From: Astropecten irregularis
Lineage: Eukaryota; Echinodermata; Asteroidea; Paxillosida; Astropectinidae
Length of the DNA stretch: 64,000 nt
Direction of reading: 5' to 3'
Assembly: GCA_963971285.1 (NCBI GenBank)
Contig: OZ020244.1
Location: 30,628,001-30,692,000 of the forward strand
Part shown: one piece after another, positions 38,358 through 51,591 of the stretch
Position numbering within the stretch: position 1 is the first letter of the stretch
Layout: each line of letters starts with the position of its first letter
Made by a program: the position numbers and the translations under genes
The notes under the pieces: generated by a model
Database searches by the model: none
The model's input: only the letters and a program-made list of their open reading frames with translations
What the model was told of the DNA's origin: nothing

Positions 38358-39639
38358 GCAAACGCAATGTAAACACTGAAAAGATATCTAGGTTCAGTCG
38401 CAATTTATAAGCCAGAACAACAAAATGATAACCACTAGACTCGATCATCACACGTGTGGTTGTGAACTTACGTCAACTTGATCAAACAGCAAGACTGGAG
38501 TTAAGCCTGAGATGATTGCACACGGCCATGTTGTTGTCTCTTTCACTGCACGCATGCAGTGCGATCGTCACTACTGTCACTGTACTCATTGAGAGTTTTA
38601 TACTTCCATGCTGTACTGTACACGTCTAATTTGCATTGGGTACAGTATACATAATTTTGAAATTATGAATATTAATGATTTTAGTAGATAATATGCAAAT
38701 TAGGCTTGCCCTTCACCGATGTGGACGAGCACTACATAATGAATGCTTGTGAGTGCGCATTGGGTGGGGGCAAGGAAAACGAATGACTGCACGGGAACAC
38801 AAACCGACCATATTCTCCATTGAAATTTGAATTGAGTTGATTATAATCGCTGGCCTTCGTATCCACAATGGAGTCATCACAGAACTTGACCTGTAATGCT
38901 ATGCAAAAAGTTAGTGGTACAAACTAATGGAGGCCCAATGGGTATAGGCCCTTATAATAGTTGATGACAATAATATACTCTACAGACCATGCCACATCGG
39001 AGCCATTATGCCATTTATAAGGGCTTGAGTCGAAAGAGAGCTTCATCCAAGTGTTAGCATGGAGAATTCGGCTCTGGCCTTCGGACTTGTTTTTAACAAA
39101 TACCAACTTTGAAATGAATTGATTTGAAAACACAAGAAAGGTAATTGACAATTCTGAACCATGCCAACATTGGGCGGGATTAATTCAGTTGGCATAAGAG
39201 CCGGTGTAACGAGCTCAACTGCTGTCCGGATGACCTGAGCACGCATGTCGCGTGACAGTGGGTCAATTGTGTAGAATTTAAGGATATTGAAATTGGCGAA
39301 AATATGACCAATAGCGCTCCGCACTAATGACGTCACAAAATCCCCGGATGTCAGACAAACATTGACTCACACACGTAGTGCACATGCACGCGCACCCATA
39401 CGTGAATTGCATTATGATCGAGGACACTGACGTAATGCCTCCTTTAGAGGACACCTACAAATCATGTACAAATGAAGCATATTTTTACTAACTGAACAAG
39501 ACTCACTTATACTAAGAACTGAAATTTCCTGATTGTCGGCACGTTTAATCACTGAACAAGTTCCAACGTTTGTGACCAATTCTATTTGACCGAGGACATT
39601 TCAAGCTAGGCTATGCGAGCGAGGATTCAAACCATACGA
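38358..39639. other. Gene-free stretch
   Basis: No supported exon or repeat was recognised. Confidence 0.4.
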
Positions 39640-40520
39640 TACAGCTTTGGATGGGCGCAGACATGTCTTACGGTTTTTGCGAGGATTCATATTACACTGT
39701 GTTACGGCAAGTTGTACCGTCTTTATGAGGATGACGATATTGTGTAACACAGAATGGGCTCAGACAGGTCTTACAGTTTTTCCGAGGATTCAAGTTAGGT
39801 TAAACTGTGGCAAGTTGTACCGTCTTTGTGAGGATGACGATTATTGTTTAACACAGAATGGGCGCAGACAGGTCTTACAGTTTTTCCGAGGATTCAAAAT
39901 AGGTTAAACTGTGGCAAGGTGTACCGTCTTTGTGAGGATGACGATATTGTGTAACACAGAATGGGCGTAGACAGGTCTTACAGTTTTTCCGAGGATTTAA
40001 GTTAGGTTAAACTGTGGCAAGTTGTACCGTCTTTGTGAGGATGACGATATTGTGTAACACAGAATGGGCGTAGACAGGTCTTACAGTTTTTCCGAGGATT
40101 TAAGTTAGGTTAAACTGTGGCAAGGTGTACCGTCTTTGTGAGGATGACGATATTGTGTAACACAGAATGGGCGTAGACAGGTCTTACAGTTTTTCCGAGG
40201 ATTCAAGTTAGTTTAAACTGTGGCAAGTTGTACCGTCTTTGTGAGGATGACGATATTGTCTAACACAGAATGGGCGTAGACAGGTCTTACAGTTTTTCCG
40301 AGGATTTAAAATAGTTTAAACTGTGGCAAGTTGTACCGTCTTTGTGAGGATGACGATATTGTGTAACACAGAATGGGCGTAGACAGGTCTTACAGTTTTT
40401 CCGAGGATTTAAGTTAGGTTAAACTGTGGCAAGTTGTACCGTCTTTGTGAGGATGACGATTATTGTCTAACACAGAATGGGCGCAGACAGGTCTTACAAA
40501 TTTTGCGAGGATTCATAAGT
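39640..40520 (+). repeat. 103-bp tandem array, ~8.5 copies
   Basis: GTACCGTCTTTGTGAGGATG recurs at 39714, 39817, 39921, 40024, 40127, 40230, 40333 and 40436, giving a period of 103 bp (one step of 104). Units are close to identical; the first and last are the most diverged, as usual for an array evolving by unequal exchange. Confidence 0.95.
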
Positions 40521-41159
40521 GTTTAACTGCATGGAAGAATCTATAATCTAAATATCATTATTAAAAATCAATATGGAATGTTATTTGTAACGTAATTTAA
40601 AGTAACGCATTTGCATATTTTGTGACAGTAGTTCAGGTAGCCTAGCCAACATGTATCAATGCATCCAAAATATTGTATACAAATATTACTTACTACCACA
40701 TAAATTGTTTACACAATCTTCTGGGTTTACATTTTCCAAGGCCGGATAATTGCACGCTTCTGCAACCTCAATGATGTGAGCTCGAACAAACAGAATTATA
40801 GCTTTTACAATGTGCACAAATTAAGATTACGATTTGGTTTTCTCCTTACCTGTTATGATACAAACTGATTGATGGAAACAGCCGAAATCGGATCTGGAAA
40901 GGCCAAAGCTTCCAATTTATGTATTAACTTAACTTTGCATTTCAAACTCCTATTAAATATTGATCTTGGCCCATCTTGATCGGTCACATAAAATTATCAA
41001 AGCAAAACAAATAATAAAGGTAAAATCGGGTACTCATATATCTGAACTCAGTAATTGAAGATCAAGACAAGTTTTATTAACTCAAAACTCTTAACACTAA
41101 CTTGCCAAAGCAGCAAATAATGATCAAGGTAACAATTAATCAGGTATTCAAATTTCTAT

Positions 41160-41311
41160 GGGGTCGATTTCACAAAAGCTTTGCGATCATCGCTAAAGGC
41201 CAAATCCATCGCTAAACGGGAAATCGATCGCTACTTTGCGTAGCAATTTTCCGTGTAGCGATGGATTTGGGCTTTAGCGATGATTGCAAAGCGTTAGTGA
41301 AATTGGCACCA
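41160..41311. mobile_element. 150-bp palindromic MITE
   Basis: GGTCGATTTCACAAAAGC and ATCATCGCTAAAGGCCAAAT on the left pair with the right half ending GTTAGTGAAATTGGCACC. The whole element folds into one hairpin. The terminal sequence resembles the Harbinger-type end at 9546. Confidence 0.75.
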
Positions 41312-41385
41312 CAACTCGGTAATTCAAGATCACGATATCATTTTTCAAACTATTTTGCACCATTATGCAAAGCACTATCGCAACT

Positions 41386-41612
41386 GGGGTCAATTTTATA
41401 GAGCTGCTTAAGCACCAAAATTTGCTTAAGCACCAAAAACTTTGCTTAATAAAATCAGTTTACCAGCCAAAACTCCTTGTGAATGTTATGCTCTGCAAAC
41501 AATGGCCGAATACAAACAAAAAAGCAGTAAACATTACATGAAAGTTTGGTTGGTAATCCTGTTTGATCAACGAAGAATTTTCATGCTTAAGCAGCTCTAT
41601 GAAATTGGCCTC
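41386..41612. mobile_element. 227-bp MITE
   Basis: The left end GGGGTCAATTTTATAGAGCT with GCTTAAGCA is mirrored at the right by TGCTTAAGCAGCTCTATGAA and ATTGGCCTC. The interior is unrelated AT-rich sequence. It has the same general terminal style as the 41160 element. Confidence 0.75.
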
Positions 41613-42138
41613 TGATCACTGCATGTATTCTCTACAATGAAACAAGCTATCTTTTAGCCTTCTCAAAAATGTAATAATATTAGAGAACCATATCGCATGG
41701 TAATACTCATAACCAGAGTTTAATCTCTGGTAGGGCCAGGTTCTTGGCAGTGTAATTAGCAAATCTACACCTCATTCCCCAGACAGCCTGTTTTCTCCAT
41801 ATTCTGCCTTTGTGGGATGTCATTCAGCTGCAATAAAGTAGTTTTGTCATAATCACATTATGGTTACATATAACTGTCAATGCAGTGAATCATGGCAAGA
41901 TCAGATATTAATATTGTCATCTAAATTAAAATATAGGTTCTTCAAAATCATGATATAATTTTACAAACTATTTTGCACCATATTGCAAAACGCTGAACAA
42001 TAAGTGTAATAACTCGGAAGTTATTACAGTAGATTCAAACAAAAAGCCTTAATACTGTGCTCAGGTAGTCTTCTTTTTTCTTCGTTGAAACCACAAGGCA
42101 AGGTATTAAATGAAAACCATTAACGAGCTTAAAGTATA

Positions 42139-42685
42139 CAGTGTGTCCCCAAAAAAACGATACCCATTTAAACAAAAATATGAAAAGAAATTGTATGTTT
42201 GCAGCTATATCATTTTTACTCTATTGCATTCAGTATCTCCCAGGGCGTTCTGACGAAATTTCATTGCAATCCATTCATGCATCACTGAGCAATCACTGAT
42301 TGTCTGGAAAAGTCCAAGTTTGCTGCCATTACAATGGAGCGACAATGTTGGTTATCTTAGTATTCTTATAGTTGTGATCTGTAAATCTCCCCTCAATAAT
42401 TAATGTGGCCGCCCACATTCACTCTATACAGATCACAGCTAGGATAACCACTATTGTCGCTCATTTGTAATGGCAGCAAAATATATTTTTCCAGACAATC
42501 AGTAATTGCTCGGTGATGCATGAATGGATTGCATTGAAATTGGGTCAGAACATGGCCTGGGAGATATTGAATGCAATTGACTAAAAATCAAATAGCTGAA
42601 AACATACAATTTCCTTTCATAATCTTTAGAAAATGGGTATTATTATTATTATTATTTTTTTTTTTTTGGGGGGGGGGACACACTG
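42139..42685. mobile_element. Tc1/mariner-type fold-back MITE, copy 1
   Basis: CAGTGTGTCCCC at the left and GGGGACACACTG at the right are flanked by TA. The halves pair over most of their length (TGCTGCCATTACAA inside left, TTGTAATGGCAGCA inside right). TA target and CAGTG ends fit Tc1/mariner-derived MITEs. Confidence 0.7.
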
Positions 42686-43207
42686 TATAGCAACCTTATT
42701 CGAAAAAACTATAAAATTTAAGTCACAACTGATCACTGCATGTATTCTTTACAATGAAACAAGCTATCTTTTAGCCTTCCCCAAAATGTAATAATATAGA
42801 GAACCATCGCATGGTAATACTCATAACCAGAGTTTAATCTCTGGTAGGGCCAGGTTCTTGGCAGTGTAATTAGCAAATCTACACCTCATTCCCCAGACAG
42901 CCTGTTTTCTCCATATTCTGCCTTTGTGGGATGTCATTCAGCTGCAATAAAGTAGTTTTGTCATAATCACATTATGGTTACATATAACTGTCAATGCAGT
43001 GAATCATGGCAAGATCAGGTATTAAAATTGTCATCTAAATTAAAAAATAGGTTCTTCAAAATCATGATATAATTTTACAAACTATTTTGCACCATTATGC
43101 AAAAACGCTGAACACTTAAGTAAACAACTCCAATGTAAACAACGCGAAAGTTATTGCAGTATATTAAAACAAAAAGCTTTACTGCGCTCGGTCAGTCATA
43201 ATTTTTC

Positions 43208-43976
43208 TCATTGAAACCACAAGGCAAGGTAGACAATGAAAGTTCCTACCATCCATACACACAGTGCAATTGTTGCCGTTCTCTGACAACGTAAACTCCT
43301 ATTAATGTCGTCAAGACGAGCGGAAATGTTCGGTTCTTGGATTCGAACAATAGTGGTCTTCATATCATCACAGCTCTGATGGCCAGTCGGACTATCAATC
43401 GGTCTGATACGCACCCGCCGCGTTCCCTCAGGACGTCCACGGTCAGTGTGGTTAATACACGTGACTTTAGAGAAACCATGAAAATATGATAAATGTTCAT
43501 TAACATTATCAGTGTGACTATCAATCGGTGTGATACGCACCCGCGTTCCCTCTGGACTTCCATGATCAGTGTGGTTATTATTACAGCTAACTTTACAGAA
43601 ACCATACTAAAACAGCCGATGAATGATCATTACCTTCACCCGAATGGTGACCAGCTGGAGGGTAAGTTGGTCTACGAGTGAACCCGAAACCTCCGTGATT
43701 TGAGCTACTCCCAGATAAACATGATGTAGCAATGCCAGATCGTTGACGATCAGGTTGACGACTAACGTTTAACGTCGTTTGTTCTTCGACGAAACCACCA
43801 AGATTAGAGGCACTTTCACCACAATGAACATTAATAGATGACTGTTCCTCAACATTTCTGAAGTCTCCCAGATTAAGATTACATTGATATCTGGCGAGGG
43901 GAAATCCTGCTGACCTATAATGCATTTCATTAGACAAGGCATGATTTTTCGGACGTTCGGCCGCCATGTTTTTCAT
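43208..43976 (-). CDS. Uncharacterised protein with internal repeats and C-terminal membrane anchor
   Basis: Two frames follow each other on the minus strand. The first (43976-43593) starts MKNMAAERPKNHALSN and holds a doubled NLGDFRNVEEQSSINV / NLGGFVEEQTTLNVS unit. The second is open from 43606 to the TGA at 43208. It holds another doubled unit (CNNNHTDHGSPEGTRVRI / CINHTDRGRPEGTRRVRI) and ends in a hydrophobic span TIALCVWMVGTFIVYLAL. The second frame opens right after a TAG that could be read as an acceptor, but a 27-nt intron is too short. So either a donor is missed, the gene has a frameshift, or it is a pseudogene. I do not recognise the family. Confidence 0.45.
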
Positions 43977-44738
43977 TGCATTGTGGGTGATTTTTCTTTT
44001 TCAAGGCGTGCAGCATTTATGAGGACAACACATGTACTAATTACATTTAATACACAAAATTGTCTGGAAAAACTGATGACAGTAAAGTAGTTTGTTGCAA
44101 GTATAACAAACACGGGAAATGTAGCACCCAAAACTATTATTAAAACCCATTAATAAGCTGAAACTATAGCAACCTTACGAAAACTAAAAAAAAAAAAAAA
44201 TAAGTCACAACTGATCACTGCATGTATTCTTTACAATGAAACAAGCTATCTTTTAGCCTTCTCCAAAATGTAATAATATTAGAGAACCATATCGCATGGT
44301 AATACTCATAACCAGAGTTTAATCTCTGGTAGGGCCAGGTTCTTGGCAGTGTAATTAGCAAATCTACACCTCATTCCCCAGACAGCCTGTTTTCTCCATA
44401 TTCTGCCTTTGTGGGATGTCATTCAGCTGCAATAAAGTAGTTTTGTCATAATCACATTATGGTTACATATAACTGTCAATGCAGTGAATCATGGCAAGAT
44501 CAGATATTAATATTGTCAATCTAAATTAAAATATAGGTTCTTCAAAATCATGATATAATTTTACAAGCTATTTTGCACCATATTGCAAAACGCTGAACAA
44601 TAAGTGTAATAACTCGGAAGTTATTACAGTAGATTCAAACAAAAAGCCTTAATACTGTGCTCAGGTAGTCTTCTTTTTTCTTCGTTGAAACCACAAGGCA
44701 AGGTATTAAATGAAAACCATTAACGAGCTTAAAGTATA

Positions 44739-45224
44739 CAGTGTGTCCCCAAAAAAACGATACCCATTTAAACAAAAATATGAAAAGAAATTGTATGTTT
44801 GCAGCTATATCATTTTTACTCTATTGCATTCAGTATCTCCCAGGGCGTTCTGACGAAATTTCATTGCAATCCATTCATGCATCACTGAGCAATCACTGAT
44901 TGTCTGGAAAAGTCCAAGTTTGCTGCCATTACAATGGAGTGACAATGTTGGTTATCTTAGTATTCTTATAGTTGTGTTCACTCAACACAGATCACAGCTA
45001 GGATAACCACCATTGTCACTCATTTGTAATGGCAGCAAAATGTACTTTTTCCAGACAATCATCAGTATATTGCTCGGTGATGCATGAATAGACTGCATTG
45101 AAATTGGGTCAGAATATGCCCAGGGAGATATTGAATGCAAGAGAATAAAAATCAAATAGCTGAATACATGCAATTTCCTTTCATAATCTTTAGAAATGGG
45201 TATCGTTTTTTGGGGGACACACTG
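44739..45224. mobile_element. Tc1/mariner-type fold-back MITE, copy 2
   Basis: It has the same ends (CAGTGTGTCCCC / GGGGGACACACTG), TA borders and flanking sequence as the copy at 42139. It was therefore copied together with its host segment rather than inserted independently. It lacks ~60 bp of the loop present in copy 1. Confidence 0.7.
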
Positions 45225-45344
45225 TATAGCAACCTTATTAAAAAAAACTATAAAATTTAAGTCACAACTGATCACTGCATGTATTCTTTACAATAAAACA
45301 AGCTATCTTTTAGCCTTTTCCAAAATGTAATACTATTAGAGAAC

Positions 45345-45640
45345 CATATCGCATGGTAATACTCATAACCAGAGTTTAATCTCTGGTAGGGCCAGGTTCT
45401 TGGCAGTGTAATTAGCAAATCTACACCTCATTCCCCAGACAGCCTGTTTTCTCCATATTCTGCCTTTGTGGGATGTCATTCAGCCAGACAAGTAAAACTT
45501 AAGTTATCTGCTTAGCTGAATGATATTCCACATAAACAAAATATGGAGCAGACATGCTGACTGGGGATTGAGATCTAAGTTTGCTAAACTCTGCCAAGAG
45601 TCTGGCTATACCAGAGATTTAAGCTAAGTGCCATTGTGAT
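45345..45640. repeat. Diverged palindrome at the end of the repeated segment
   Basis: The last repeated block (CCAGAGTTTAATCTCTGGTAG... to GTGGGATGTCATTCAGC) is followed at 45515-45640 by a diverged inverted copy (GCTGAATGATATTCCACATA... to TACCAGAGATTTAAGCTAA). The other three copies of the block lack this second arm. Confidence 0.6.
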
Positions 45641-45719
45641 TTATGTATGATTCACTGAAGCTACAACACAGCTCAAAAGTTGATGGTGCACACACACAAA
45701 ACACAAAATCCCAGAAAGA

Positions 45720-48700
45720 CTATTCAGGACCCTTGTTTTTTTTAATTAGGTTGGCAACCCTGAATTTGATTTTTGTCCACTCGGTTGCCTGAAGGAAGGG
45801 GAACCTTCTTTGTGCAGATACACATTCATTCTTCTGTGGAACTTTTTTGCGGCGAATATGCCCAGCAAAGAACTCATCAACAGCCTCTTTTTCCTCTGTT
45901 GTCCATGTTTTCTTCCCTAAAACGAAAAGCAAGACAAGTAATTAAACAAGGCAGGGGGTGCTGTCTGGTACAAAGAGAAGAAAGAATTTACTTCAACAAT
46001 TTCTCTGATCTTACAACATCAATAATAGACACTCTACTGCCTGTAGGAAACATCAAATTATTCTTAGAAACTGCTGTATGGATGTGTCACAAATACGTCA
46101 AATCATACATAAATTTTTTTTTTTAAGGAACATAAGACCTTCACACTAACTTGGCAGAGTCAGCTGTGTTGCTAAACAAAAGGACATTGCAAAAGCTTAT
46201 CACCATCTTAATATTTAACGTTCGTTCAGTTTTGCAACCTTTTTTTTTTAAAAGAACTTGTTATGTCATAATATCTTTTATTTGTATGTTTCCCTTTTTT
46301 CAGTCAGATGGTATGTCTTAAATTATGCTAGGATGAGTTGCAACATTAGGCTTGCCATTCCTGAGGTTACAAAACTTGCATGTTATTGAAAACAAATCTC
46401 AAGCTGTCTTTCTTACTTGTTGCAGCAGACGCTCTGGGGCCAGAATTGCCAGGAAGGTTCTTTGCAGCCACTGGATGGTTTTCTGCAAGGAAGAAATAGA
46501 AAGCACATTACACAGTGCTATTTAAAGCACTCAAATGAAACCAAAATGCTTTGGAGCCATCCATAAACTACGTACGCATGAAGGGTTGAGAGGTGGGGGA
46601 GGTGGTTTCAGGCCAGTGCATACCATACGCAAATTAAACATTTGCATATCATCATATGACGTGCTACACAATAAAAAAATAGAATCCAGTATTGCAGCAT
46701 GTATATGTGGAGTGAGAACAAAGGCCTGCAGAAGTGTTTCACATGTAGTTCATAATACTGCATCATTCCACCCCTCCCCGTTTTTTGTCGGTTGATGGTT
46801 AATGAATCTTCATCATACACTTTCCCATGCATAGAACCTTTTTTTGTGAATTGCAAAACGATTTATTAAACACAGTATACTCCATCCTCTGTTAGTAGTA
46901 AACCGCAGCATTACTCATGACAAAGACAGGCCACACGTTTTTGTCTGAAAAAGGGGGCATTTAAAGTTGTCTTTCTTACTTGTTGCAGCAGACGTTCTGG
47001 GGCCAGAATTGCCAGGAATGTTCTTTGCAGCCACTGGATGGTTTTCTGTAAGGAAGAAATAGAAAGCACATTACACAGTGCTATTTAAAGCCCTCAAATG
47101 AAACCAAACAATATGCCCAGCGCTGGATTTCACCAAACGCTAAGACTAATCTTAAGATGAGTTGTCAGTTTCACCATTGTGATTTGTATTGTGACATCAC
47201 ACTTTGCATATCAATTAGGATTAATTCACACTTGAGATCAGTCTTGGTGCGTCATGAAATCTGCCCCTGATGTGTGAAAGATACTGGCATGGGAACAGTA
47301 CACTTCAATATTTACAAGGAGTTTTGGTATTCAGCCAACATTAAACATTTTTATCTCAACTCTTATCTACCATTATCCAGTTAATGATAGTTTCAAATTA
47401 TAGAACACCAAAAGTGCACAATGCTGATCATCATCTCATGTGGGCATTGGTGGACAATGACTTGCAATAATTATATGGCATCAAGCACACAGTTTGGTTC
47501 TATCTGGGTCGCAGTAGTTTGTTCCACATGCTATACTACTGCACAAAAAAACTAGGGGTTGATTTCACAAAACCCTGCGATCTATAGTAATTCATCTTAT
47601 GAAGGATAACCCATTGTAGGGGGCCTATCCTATTTAGGGCTGCAATGCATCATAATGTCCTACGATTGACTGTAATTAAGTTATAGTGCAAGCAATATAA
47701 TACTGCACTCCAAACAAAACCAACTGTATGCTTGATGAGCTAGGTACTTGTCAGATAACATTACATTTTTTTCTGCCTGGAATGCTGATTTTATCCAGAA
47801 AAGAGTAGAACCAATTGACAAAAAAACATGTTTATCTTTAAAAAAATCAAAGATCCTGTGAACAGATTTTAAAATACTGTGGGCAGTTTCACTGTTTTCT
47901 CAAAAAGTGGGCACTGCAATTTTGCCCATGAATCAGCATTTCTTTGACAAAAAACAAAGTATGAAATTACCTTTAAATGACAATGATCTCCATACAATGG
48001 GGGTGTTACATACAGTAAAGAACCAGTACTTTTTGTCAAGAATAAAAACTATTAATTTTCTAAATGCTTACCTTTATCATCTGCTTGCTGATCTTCATCA
48101 TCAGAACATGGTTCTGTAAATAAAACAAGATACATTTTAATTTATAAGACATTCATGGTTTAAACTAGAATGCACTCAGACAGCAAACCTCTGCCCAAGC
48201 ACGTTGTGTCTTGGTTTTTCCATATCATAATGTAGGGACAAAATCACATCCGAGGATCAGATATATACATTTGTACAGAGAATCACAGGGCGGCTAAGTT
48301 ATTTATGTAGAGTAGGACATCTAACAGCTGCTATGGGTCATTGGACAATACTGTGTACACAGGAAGTACAAGAGGGGCTGACCTGACGACAGTTACATGT
48401 TCTACGTACCATAAATAATGGAGGTGCTCTGTGAGTGACTGTTATAAATGATCCTTGGATGTGATTTTGTCACCACATACATGCAACCTGGCCAGGCACG
48501 ACAGGATTGGTAACATGCATGCGTCCAAACAGAAATGTTCACAGATTTACATATACCAGTAACTTTCAGGGTATGAAGACGGTGCTGGTAGAAACATACC
48601 GTTACAATTTTTCCAGCTGCATTGATCCAGAAATTTGTAAAATAACAACAAGTTTTGATCTCCCTGATATTGATACCGTGAGTGTTTTCTACTGTTTTCT

Positions 48701-51054
48701 ACAATTTCGGATGATGATATGAACTGAAATTTCACTACGGGTTTGTTGTTATTCTATGAAAATCATATTATAAACAGTCTGCAGCTGTTCTGTCACCTTT
48801 ACCAATCCTATTATGCATTTAAATTAATTTCATATTTTGTAAACCCTCACCCCACTCTGGTGCTTTATTTAATAATGGAAGAGGCCATGTGCTACTAGTG
48901 CAAAACTCCTTACGGGGAAATTGTTGTGCATGTGGCACATAGCATGCAGTGGTAGTGTGATCAAAAGTTTCTGTAAGTAAGCTTGTGAGTAAAAGGTTCT
49001 TGAGAAAAAGGAATGGATAAACTGTCTCAGGTAGTTATGAGTGATGTTGAATTGTTTCTTTCAATTATCTGGTGGCTCAATGCATGTATGGAACAATTGG
49101 AATGAACAAAATACTTGCCCTCAAGATTGACGTTAATGTCGTCTAGATTCTTTCCTGCAAAGCTGTTGACCTCCCCCTTCTCAAGAAGCATCAGAATCTT
49201 TGCAACCTTTGCTGTCTGCAAGGTGTTTTCTGGTAGGCGATAGTACTCCCTGTGCACACGAATGTCATGGCCCATGAATGTTGCCAGTACATCCAGTTCA
49301 TTATCCTTGAGACAGAGAAGTTGAGACAGGGTTGCCACATGCTTGCGAAGTTTGGTCGAAGTTACATATTCAGGGTGTTCTGCTCCAGACTTCACGACAA
49401 AAGTCTTGATGCTATCACAGCCACGATATGACGTTGAACATCCCGGCCTTGCAAACAGATACGGATTGCTTGGAAAAACCCCAACAGCATCTCTCTTTGA
49501 GATAAGGAGTGTGATGCTTTGGACCATGGAAGCAGACAACAGGATTGGGACTTTTCGTCCCCGCTTTCCTCGGATTTCAACACGAGACAATTTGGTGCAA
49601 AGTCTTTGCTCCCACTGGGAGAGGCCCTGCATGACATCATCATTTACATCATTGCTTGCCTTATGGAACTGCGCAATCTCCATTCGTTCCACCTCTCCAC
49701 TCCTCCTCCGGTTGAATAAGATCAGCTGGACAAGAATTGCCTTTGCAAGCATTGTATAGTCACTCTTCTGGGTTGTTTCTTGAAGTGCCTTCATCTTGTC
49801 TTGGATTGTATGTGAGACATACTGATGAACCTTCGCTACGTCATTTGACACAGGTAACATGCTTGGCTTGTTCCATTTCCTTTCATACAGCGTAGTCAGT
49901 GCGCCTTTGGATACCTTTGGTGACCAGCAAATTTTGCAGAGTTCTGCAAAGTTCTCAGCCTGCTTTTGGAGTTCTTCATCTCCCTCTTTTATTGCATCTG
50001 CCTTCACAATAAGAGCACATTTACCAAGTGAATGACCTAATTTCAGTGCCAGAGAAGGAGTTGCGTATCTTCCGGTTACAACATCAAGCCTAGCCACGTC
50101 ATTCACAGCTTCTACTACATCGTCAAAAAACCTTGGATTGATGCAGTCTTTGAATGTGCTGATAGAGGGATTCTTCTCCCTTGCTTTCATCAGAAGACGA
50201 CCAACTTCCCTCATCTTCTGACTGACATGTTGATACTGGTTCTTGGCATGTTCTGCTTTCCCCAGAATGTGCATGCCAAGTTTGATTATCAGATCATCAT
50301 TTCTTGCTGCTAGGCTTACACCATCTGGCGTCATGTGAGAGATGACCTTATCTTTGAAGGCATCAGAAACAGAAGTAGACATTGGCAACAACAAAGCAGA
50401 CTGAGCTTTCAATGATTTACCAAGAGACTTTCCTTCAGTGTTCATTTTACAAGTCTTCTGATGTTTCCAAAGATCAGTTGCAATGAAGTACCCAAAACAT
50501 CGACTACAGGGAAGATAGGCACTGGCTGGTGTCTCATAGGTGGGGCGTTTGTATGGAATGAGTATGCCTTCTTGCTTTGTGAGAACATCAACATTATGGG
50601 CATGATTTCCCTTATTCCTCAGTAACTCAAGATGATTTTTTCTTTGTTGTGACTTCAAAGGGAAGCTGAGGGCTTTAACTACTTCTGGCTCTTCTGCATG
50701 ATGGCCCTCTAAATGCCTTGGAAGTTTGGGGGTTGTCTCCATACAGAAAACACAGTACTGCCATTTGTCCCATTTTCTGCCTTCTTGGTTGTTGGTTGTC
50801 AAAACCCTAATCTTGGATGATGATGAAACAGAATCATCTTGTAGTGACTCTTCTGCAACTTCTGAAGACAAATCATCCAGTTTGCCTGGAGACTGAATAT
50901 GTTGAGCACTGTGATTAGAGGCCACTCTTTTTGGAAGGGGGATAATATCTGAATCATCCGTATCACTAGATTCTTCAATCATGTCAGCTTGGTAGGTAGG
51001 GTCATCGCAAGAATCGTCTGATTCGCAGTCGCTAAAACTGATGGTAGAAGAGAC
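45720..51054 (-). CDS. Zinc-finger / tyrosine-recombinase-like / SANT-like protein
   Basis: Exons join in one frame: 51054-49119, 48113-48072, 47045-46980, 46482-46417 and 45916-45720 (TAG). Introns are phase 1. The first donor is GC (GCAAGT), the rest GT. That gives 768 aa from this acceptor, which is phase 0 and needs an upstream exon. Numbering from the Met at 50982: acidic Ser/Asp tail; finger C77-C80-H90-H94/95; finger C159-C162-H174-C178; recombinase core with R427 (NRRRSGE), R546 (TKLRKHVAT), H572 (MGHD) and Y581 at the spacing of the catalytic tyrosine. The usual box II His is Thr543. The last exon (KKTWTTEEKEAVDEFFAGHI) looks SANT/Myb-like. The two 66-nt exons are near-identical duplicates. 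Related multidomain genes are repeated in marine invertebrates and fish. Whether this one is a transposon enzyme or a domesticated gene is open. Confidence 0.8.
46400..47108 (-). repeat. Duplicated segment carrying a 66-nt exon
   Basis: Segments at about 46400-46545 and 46963-47108 match closely, 563 bp apart. Each contains one copy of the exon NHPVAAKN(L/I)PGNSGPR(A/T)SAAT with its AG acceptor and GTAAGA donor. The exon is phase 1-1, so both copies can be spliced in without a frameshift. Confidence 0.8.
47115..47268. mobile_element. Short MITE with GGATTTCA ends
   Basis: GCGCTGGATTTCACCAAACG on the left pairs with GGTGCGTCATGAAATCTGC on the right. ACTAATCTTAAG / CTTGAGATCAGT pair farther in. 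It lies in the intron between 47046 and 48071. Confidence 0.55.
47750..47976. mobile_element. TTAA MITE, copy 5 (partial)
   Basis: It retains TTTATCCAGAAAAGAGTAGA, CTCAAAAAGTGGGCACT and the right end AAAGTATGAAATTACCTTTAA (TTAA at 47973-47976). The left end is lost. It is intronic in the recombinase gene. Confidence 0.6.
48237..48471. mobile_element. 235-bp MITE
   Basis: GACAAAATCACATCCGAGGA on the left is mirrored by TCCTTGGATGTGATTTTGTC on the right. It is non-coding and lies in the GC-AG intron 48114-49118. Confidence 0.7.
48527..48735. mobile_element. TTAA MITE, copy 6 (partial)
   Basis: It has AAACAGAAATGTTCACAGAT, GGGTATGAAGACGGTGCTGG and GATCCAGAAATTTGTAAAAT in common with copies 1 and 4. 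Both ends are missing. It lies in the same intron as the 235-bp MITE. Confidence 0.55.
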
Positions 51055-51591
51055 CTAGTGCACATAAAAATTGTCAATGAAAACAAAATTAAAATGGAAT
51101 TATTTCAAACACATTAGGAAATAAATTGAATATGGCATGATCATCATCTTGTTTATCATTCCTAAGGCCCTTGTCAATAGTTTTATCTTTTAGCAATGTG
51201 TAAAGAGACATTGAAAATGTTATTCACTCCCTCCAATGCAGTGTACATAACCAACTGAGCGAAAAGGAGAAAACAGAAACGTTTCTAATTGGGAGACAGC
51301 TAACCTCAACCAGAGCTAATGTGCTTCATGACCCCTGATGACAATTGGGTGACCATTGGCAAACATGTACACCATAATATGAGGCTTGGTCCAAATGATA
51401 AAGTTTAACATGAATAGGACCAAGAGTTTTGAAGAAGCTTTCTTGTAATTTTGAAGAAAATGACCACTAGTGACTACGAGGTAATCGTACTTCATCAGCA
51501 GCAGAAATGACACTGATGTGTCATTAACCATGTGTCACCATACAAGTGAGGATCTACAATCTACTACAATGTACTTCATTTTTGGCTGCAG

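Larger units (their letters stand above)
41610..45490. repeat. Four-fold repeated segment
   Basis: A ~500-bp block beginning near TGATCACTGCATGTATTC, with ACCAGAGTTTAATCTCTGGT and CCCCAGACAGCCTGTTTTC inside, occurs at about 41610-42130, 42727-43170, 44210-44735 and 45265-45490 (truncated), all in direct orientation. The first and third copies are followed by the same TA-flanked MITE. The second is followed by the small gene at 43208-43976. Confidence 0.85.
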